11,283 nucleotides of DNA from Pelagophyceae sp. CCMP2097. Its lineage: Eukaryota; Sar; Pelagophyceae. Every line of letters begins with the position of its first letter. Position 1 is the first letter of the stretch. Below are positions 8,021-11,283 of the stretch, one piece after another. A model generated the notes under the pieces. It saw only the letters and a program-made list of their open reading frames with translations, was not told where the DNA came from and did no database searches. A program made the position numbers and the translations under genes. The stretch covers positions 5,675 to 16,957 of the forward strand of contig MU657976.1 in NCBI GenBank assembly GCA_026770575.1, given 5' to 3'.

Positions 8021-8054
8021 ATGTACGCCGGTTCAAATCCGGGTCTGGGTACCA
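8021..8054 (+). other. tRNA 3'-end-like module with CCA, copy 1
   Basis: CCGG-TTCAAAT-CCGG T-arm, then a 7-nt TCTGGGT acceptor-like strand, A and CCA. The 5' half is missing: no ACCCAGA strand lies within tRNA distance. Nuclear tRNA genes in eukaryotes normally lack an encoded CCA, so the module suggests descent from a mature or organellar tRNA. Confidence 0.45.
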
Positions 8055-8448
8055 AAAACCTCAATAGGAATTGGATGTGTTTTTATGCACTTTTCTTAAC
8101 TGGCTCTTGGCACTGGGACCAGAATTCCCGTTTGCCAGGGCACACGTCAGTGGCAGATGGTGACATATTTTCATGTCAACAGCCGCCCCTCGATGTGCAG
8201 TCTCGGCTGCTTTCTTGGATCAGGTGGTTTTTCACCCCTTCAAAAATCGTCCGACGTGGCGTCTCGCGCTGTGGTCGTTCCAGTGCACTCGGTTGCGGTT
8301 CAGTTCCTGTCTGAACCATTGTGACATCACCTTCAGAGAGGCGCCTCGTTCCCTCGCTTGCGAGTGCGTTCGTTGCGTGTGCTCAAAGGTATTAGGTCTA
8401 CTGCGTCTACTAACAGCGTGTGTAAAAATGGTTTTACACGAGGTCGCC

Positions 8449-8459
8449 GGTTCGAGCCC
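8449..8459 (+). promoter_or_regulatory. B box in tRNA-like head, copy 2
   Basis: GGTTCGAGCCC with a perfect 5-bp T-stem, followed by TTTGCGTA in the acceptor position. No pairing 5' acceptor strand was found. Confidence 0.55.
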
Positions 8460-8506
8460 GGCTTTGCGTATAAAAAAATTCGGAAAAATGTCAGCATGTG
8501 AAATGA

Positions 8507-8540
8507 ATGTACGCCGGTTCAAATCCGGGTCTGGGTACCA
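8507..8540 (+). other. tRNA 3'-end-like module with CCA, copy 2
   Basis: Identical T-arm, acceptor-like strand and CCA to copy 1, which shows that the module belongs to the monomer and is not a chance match. Confidence 0.45.
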
Positions 8541-8577
8541 AAAACCTCAATAGGAATTGGATGACATTGTGTTTATA

Positions 8578-8962
8578 CTGGGGGGCTCAGCCATTTTCCC
8601 GAATCGCCAATTACCTGCGCCAAAAATCGAAGTCGGAAAAAAATAAAGGGGAAAATCAGCAAGTACGAAAATCCCGAAGGCTGAACCTCAACACCAAAAG
8701 ATCTGACTTCCCGCCAAAAATCGTAGATTCTGACCTCCATTTCAGCTGAAATGGAAGCAATAACCTTGATTTTCACATGAAATAGAGTCAAATCTCTTGA
8801 TTTTCACACGGAATTGCTGTATTTAAATTATTGAGTGGCGTTTTGGAAATATTGAAAAAGTCCATAAATTTTAAAATATTTCCCGACCACATAAGTCGTA
8901 CTACGAAATATTAAAAGGGTTCCCCGCGTAGTGAAAACTGGGAAAATGGCTGAGCCTCCCAG
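8578..8962. mobile_element. 385-bp MITE nested in SINE copy 2
   Basis: 23-bp terminal inverted repeats at 8578-8600 and 8940-8962 (left CTGGGGGGCTCAGCC..., one mismatch between ends). TATA is on both outer sides (8574-8577 and 8963-8966), so the target duplication is TATA, or TA with a TA-containing end. The uninterrupted copy 1 shows the empty site. The interior is AT-rich with GCCAAAAATCG and TTGATTTTCAC each present twice, and has no ORF of note. Non-autonomous; TA-type targets suggest a Tc1/mariner-like or similar transposase in trans. Confidence 0.85.
8737..8754. repeat. 18-bp palindrome inside the MITE
   Basis: CCATTTCAGCTGAAATGG is a perfect spacerless palindrome near the element centre. 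Confidence 0.8.
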
Positions 8963-9098
8963 TATACACTTTTCTTAACTGGCTCCTGGCACTGGGACCG
9001 GAATTCCCTTTTGCCAGGGTATACGTCAGTGACAGATGGTGTCATATTTTCATGTCAATAGCCGCCCCTCGATGTGCAATCTCGGCTGCTTTCTTGGA

Positions 9099-10592
9099 TC
9101 AGGTGTTTTTTTCCCCTGGGTTTCCCGTGGCCTCCGGTTGTGCGGCGGCCGGCGGGTCGTCGCCAAAGTCGCGCCAGAGCGTGAGGAGCTGGCGGAGGAG
9201 CGCACGCGCGCGGCCGTCGTCGCCGTCGGCCGCGGCGCGGACGGCGGCCTTGGCGTGTTGCAGCGCGTCGCCGAGGCGGCCGGCGGCGCCGTGGAGCTCG
9301 GCGAGCGCGAGGAGCGCGTCGGCCTCGTGCGGCCGCGCCGCCGCCGCGGCGGCGTACGCCGCGAGCGCGCCCGCCGCGTCGCCGCGTCGCCACAGGAACG
9401 CGCCGAGGTTGCAGCGCGCGTCGTAGTCGGCGCCGTCTAGGGCCAGCGCGGCGACGAAGTGGCGCTGGATGCGGGCGCTCGCGGCCGCCTGCTCTTCTAA
9501 AAGCATGCTCGCAGCGCCGCCATCTTCGTCGTCGCCGCCGCCGTCGTCGCCGCCGTCGTCGTCATCGTCGCCGAACCAGCGCTGTTCGAGCACGAGAGCG
9601 AGGTTGTTGTGCGCCGCTGCCATCGTCGGGAGGATGTCGAGGCAGCGGCCGTACTCGGCGACGGCCGCGTCGAGGCGTCCCTGCTCTTCAAACGCGTTGG
9701 CGAGATTGAAGCACACCGTGCCGTCGTTGTCGTTGAGCGCCTTGGCCTCGTGCAACGCCGACACGGCGCGCTCCAGCAGGTCGCCGGCCGCCGAATCGCC
9801 GGCCGCCGAGTCGGTGTCGGGAGCCGGGCCGCCGTCGGGCGCGGCGCCTTCTGTTTCGGCGTCGCGGCGCTCGGCGTGCCAGGCGAGGAGAGCCGTGCCG
9901 AGGTTGGTCAAGGGTTCGTCGTCTTGGCGGTCCGAGAGCGCAATGGCGGAATGGTAGGCTGCGATGGCGTCAGCGCGGCGGCCAACGTGCTCCATCGCGA
10001 TGCCGAGGTTCGTGGCGAGCTTGGCGCGCAGGCGGTCGCCGGCGGACGCGCCGCGGAGCCGCGGGGCCTCGGCGGCGCCCGCGGTGCCGAGCTCGCCCAG
10101 CGTGAGGCCCGCAGACAGCTCGGCGATGGCTTCCAAAAAGGCGCCGTTGCGCATGAGCGCGATGGCCAGGTTGTTGCGCGCCTCGAGGTGCGCGGGCGCG
10201 AGCGCGAGGCACCGCGCCCACGCGTCGGCGGCGCCGCCGGAGCACCGTGCGCCGTGGCGCGTCACCCACGCGCCGTCGCTCGTTTGCACCGCGCCGAGGC
10301 GCGAACGCACGTTGCCCACGTTGAACCACAGGTCCGCCACGCTGAGGCACGCCTCGGCGCCGGAGAGGGCCCCGTCGGCCGCGGCAGCTGCGTCGGCCGG
10401 CGCGGCCGCGCACTCGGCGCCGAAGAGGTGCGGAAAGACGTCCTTCGCGCGGTCGAGCGCGGCGGCGTACATGCGGTCGGCCTCGTTGTCGTCGCGCGGC
10501 TCGTTGGACGTGTCGACGTAGACGAAGCGCGGGCCGCGCACCTGGCCGCCGTCGCCGCCGCAGCCGTCGTCACCCGCCTCGGACGCCGCCAT
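9099..10592 (-). CDS. TPR-repeat protein, intronless
   Basis: A soluble helical-repeat scaffold, probably protein-binding. No catalytic domain, signal peptide or membrane segment is visible. From the ATG at 10592 (good context: GGGC-ATG-G) it is 497 residues. TPR-type helix pairs are seen at about 137-170 (NNLAIALMRNGAFLEAIAEL), 190-223 (NLGIAMEHVGRRADAIAAY), 290-323 (NLANAFEEQGRLDAAVAEYG), 390-422 (NLGAFLWRRGDAAGALAAY) and 424-457 (LALAELHGAAGRLGDALQHA). Half repeats lie at about 88-98, 226-237 and 325-337. An Asp/Gly linker at 341-358 splits the repeats. GC is much higher than in the flanks. The frame stays open to an ATG at 10787, but the extra N-terminus runs into the neighbouring transposon, so I chose the internal start. 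The last four residues and the TGA come from the SINE insertion. The specific subfamily is not recognised. Confidence 0.8.
   Translation of the reverse strand: MAASEAGDDGCGGDGGQVRGPRFVYVDTSNEPRDDNEADRMYAAALDRAKDVFPHLFGAECAAAPADAAAAADGALSGAEACLSVADLWFNVGNVRSRLGAVQTSDGAWVTRHGARCSGGAADAWARCLALAPAHLEARNNLAIALMRNGAFLEAIAELSAGLTLGELGTAGAAEAPRLRGASAGDRLRAKLATNLGIAMEHVGRRADAIAAYHSAIALSDRQDDEPLTNLGTALLAWHAERRDAETEGAAPDGGPAPDTDSAAGDSAAGDLLERAVSALHEAKALNDNDGTVCFNLANAFEEQGRLDAAVAEYGRCLDILPTMAAAHNNLALVLEQRWFGDDDDDGGDDGGGDDEDGGAASMLLEEQAAASARIQRHFVAALALDGADYDARCNLGAFLWRRGDAAGALAAYAAAAAARPHEADALLALAELHGAAGRLGDALQHAKAAVRAAADGDDGRARALLRQLLTLWRDFGDDPPAAAQPEATGNPGEKNT
9113..9122. repeat. Target site duplication, right copy
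   Basis: CCCCTGGGTT directly after the T-run of copy 2. It is also the coding sequence for the ...NPG part of the TPR protein C-terminus on the minus strand. Confidence 0.55.
9516..9572 (-). repeat. Coding GAC/GGC trinucleotide tract
   Basis: Near-repetitive codons give an Asp/Gly-rich acidic linker between TPR blocks. It is prone to length change and likely disordered. Confidence 0.7.
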
Positions 10593-10690
10593 GCCCACCG
10601 GCCGCGCGGCGTCGGGACCGAAAGCGTCGAGCAGGCCGCTCGTGCGCGACCTCGGGAACGAATTCGGCAGCGTCGTCGAGACCAGCGCTA
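10593..10690 (-). other. Open 5' extension of the TPR frame (native DNA)
   Basis: In frame with the TPR CDS and stop-free up to the TIR element. It could be native N-terminal coding sequence (ending SGLLDAFGPDAARPVG) or 5' UTR. Its upstream continuation is cut by the element at 10691. Confidence 0.35.
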
Positions 10691-10873
10691 CAAGATGGTT
10701 TCGCCAAGAAACTGATTTTGCATTGCGCGTTTTTTTGGCAAAACTAAAGTGGGCATTGGGCTGAGCTTCCGGCGGCCGCGCATGCAACCCAAGGAAAAGT
10801 CCGCCAGAGCTCTACGTTAACCAAAGAGCGTCTGTTGCAAAAGTTACAGCGATCGAAAGATATAGACACCCTT

Positions 10874-10881
10874 TTTATATA
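10874..10881 (-). promoter_or_regulatory. TATA-like box facing the TPR gene
   Basis: Minus-strand TATATAAA inside the TIR element, about 90 nt upstream of the ATG at 10787 and about 290 nt upstream of the preferred ATG at 10592. It is the only strong TATA match on this side of the gene. Activity is inference. Confidence 0.35.
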
Positions 10882-10940
10882 AACACACACCACATAGTTT
10901 CTAAAAAAACGGTCACTTTTCTTAAAAAGAGAGAAGAAAC

Positions 10941-10966
10941 GGCCCATTTTTTCAAAAATATGGGCC
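10941..10966. other. Hairpin inside the TIR element
   Basis: GGCCCAT / ATGGGCC 7-bp arms with an inner TTTTT / AAAAA pairing, forming a nearly continuous stem. Confidence 0.6.
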
Positions 10967-11283
10967 AACTGTAGCTTCTTGGTGACAGCCCCGGGCATTT
11001 TAGGTCAGGTATTTCGGTGGTTGCTCGACGTAGCCTTCTTACACACGGCCGTGCGCGGCCATCGGCGGTGGATGAACGAAAATCCGAGGTCTCCTTGGGT
11101 GGTAACGGCCCTCGCCAAAGTCGCCAAATCGATTTTCTCAGCCCATAGAAGACATGCCAAAGTTCATCCGGCAAGGCTGGAGGCGTCTCGGCGCGCTGCA
11201 TGCGACCCCGGTATCTGTACCTCGAAAGACCGTTTCAAATTTGCCCAAAAAATACTTGACTTTCTTGGCGAAACCATCTTGTA

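Larger units (their letters stand above)
7833..8232 (+). repeat. SINE-like monomer, copy 1 (uninterrupted)
   Basis: Structure in order: GC-rich head; hairpin GTGTAAAA-ATGG-TTTTACAC at 7933-7952; B box GGTTCGAGCCC at 7962-7972; A-rich gap; second B box GGTTCAAATCC at 8030-8040 followed by TCTGGGTACCA; body; TGACAT...ATGTCA inverted repeat near 8161-8178; T5. It provides the empty site for the MITE in copy 2: here GGATGTGTTTTTATGCACTT is continuous. Confidence 0.7.
7834..9112 (+). mobile_element. Dimeric tRNA-derived SINE-like insertion
   Basis: Two same-orientation copies of a roughly 400-bp sequence (7833-8232 and 8322-9112, the latter interrupted by a MITE) are joined by an 89-bp linker. 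Both begin TGACATCACCTTCAGAGAGG and end GGATCAGGTG plus a T-run (5 T in copy 1, 7 T at 9106-9112 in copy 2), suitable as a Pol III terminator. The whole is flanked by the 10-bp direct repeat CCCCTGGGTT (7824-7833 and 9113-9122). Each copy has a hairpin, a B box in a T-arm context and a second tRNA-like 3' end with encoded CCA. No protein is encoded, so mobility would depend on another element's reverse transcriptase. A LINE-like 3' tail match cannot be assessed here. Confidence 0.6.
8322..9112 (+). repeat. SINE-like monomer, copy 2 (with nested MITE)
   Basis: Closely similar to copy 1 over its whole length apart from the 8578-8966 insertion. Its T-arm is better preserved (GCCGG/CCGGC perfect, against wobble pairs in copy 1). 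Hairpin at 8420-8439, B boxes at 8449-8459 and 8516-8526, T7 end at 9106-9112. Confidence 0.7.
10691..11281. mobile_element. 591-bp TIR element beside the TPR gene
   Basis: Ends CAAGATGGTTTCGCCAAGAA are inverted at 10691 and 11281. With the adjacent TA (10689-10690 and 11282-11283) the perfect match is 23 bp (10689-10711 and 11261-11283). A weaker match continues inward (TTTTTTTGGCAAA near 10730, complement of TTTGCCCAAAAAA at 11240). The interior has no transposase. A 108-codon minus frame (11201-10875) opens with PPALPDELWHVF, vaguely F-box-like, but I would not call it a gene. The window stops exactly on the right-hand TA, so the target duplication cannot be measured beyond 2 bp. Confidence 0.75.

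Noticed and set aside
8030..8054. Minus-strand TGGTACCCAGACCC as an LTR retrotransposon primer binding site
   Set aside because: No LTR end in CA precedes it and the tRNA similarity extends through the T-arm, so a tRNA-derived module is a better reading.
7833..9112. Pair of LTRs of a TRIM-type retrotransposon
   Set aside because: Direct copies with a short linker fit superficially, but there is no primer binding site or polypurine tract beside the linker, the flanking duplication is 10 bp rather than 4-6, and B boxes plus T-run ends fit a SINE dimer.
9609..10715. Plus-strand 368-aa ORF opposite the TPR gene
   Set aside because: Antisense shadow of a high-GC coding sequence. Composition is Arg/Val/Ala without domain features, while the minus frame shows clear TPR periodicity.
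10875..11201. Minus-strand 108-aa ORF with F-box-like LPDELWHVF
   Set aside because: Only about ten residues resemble the motif. The rest shows no F-box pattern and the ORF lies wholly within the TIR element.

Overview
This is a eukaryotic nuclear window, repeat-rich and gene-poor. The organism looks like a GC-rich unicellular alga. I base this on one intronless gene with very high GC, Ala/Asp/Gly-rich protein, canonical Pol III B boxes (GGTTCGANNCC) with no bacterial ribosome binding sites or operons, and short terminal-inverted-repeat elements with TA-type target duplications. A pelagophyte-like stramenopile would fit the protein style, but that is inference from style only.

Layout. 1-103: AT-rich transposon-end-like sequence related to the end of the window. 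101-820: higher-order GC-rich tandem array with a recurrent CCGGGGGG/CCCCCCGG hairpin. 820-2140: mixed sequence without a gene I can support. 2140-2270 and 2697-4000: members of one repeat family with GC-rich minisatellites. They flank a frameshifted minus-strand gene fragment (about 2512-2700). 4502-5060: three head-to-tail minus-strand units derived from tRNA (SINE-like). 5061-6600: no recognisable gene, one uncertain long ORF. 6679-6774: seven ACCGCAA repeats spaced near multiples of a helical turn. 6830-7545: a segment bounded by a 31-bp inverted repeat, with a 26-bp perfect palindrome inside.

7834-9112 is the most informative part. Two copies of a roughly 400-bp tRNA-derived sequence lie in the same orientation. 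Together they are flanked by a 10-bp direct repeat (CCCCTGGGTT), and the second copy carries a nested 385-bp TIR element (MITE) with TATA on both sides. 9099-10592, minus strand, is the only gene called with confidence: a TPR-repeat protein. 10691-11281 is a second TIR element (TA at both ends) covering its 5' side.

The parts interact. Collapsing the composite insertion on its 10-bp duplication puts the TPR frame onto a GGA-TAA ending, with an AATAAA signal 5 nt beyond. The insertion therefore appears to have landed one codon before the native stop and pushed the native stop and poly(A) signal about 1.3 kb away, while supplying a new stop after four replacement residues. On the other side, the upstream element contributes 32 in-frame codons, an ATG and a minus-strand TATA-like box. 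Both ends of the longest TPR reading frame are thus written by mobile DNA.
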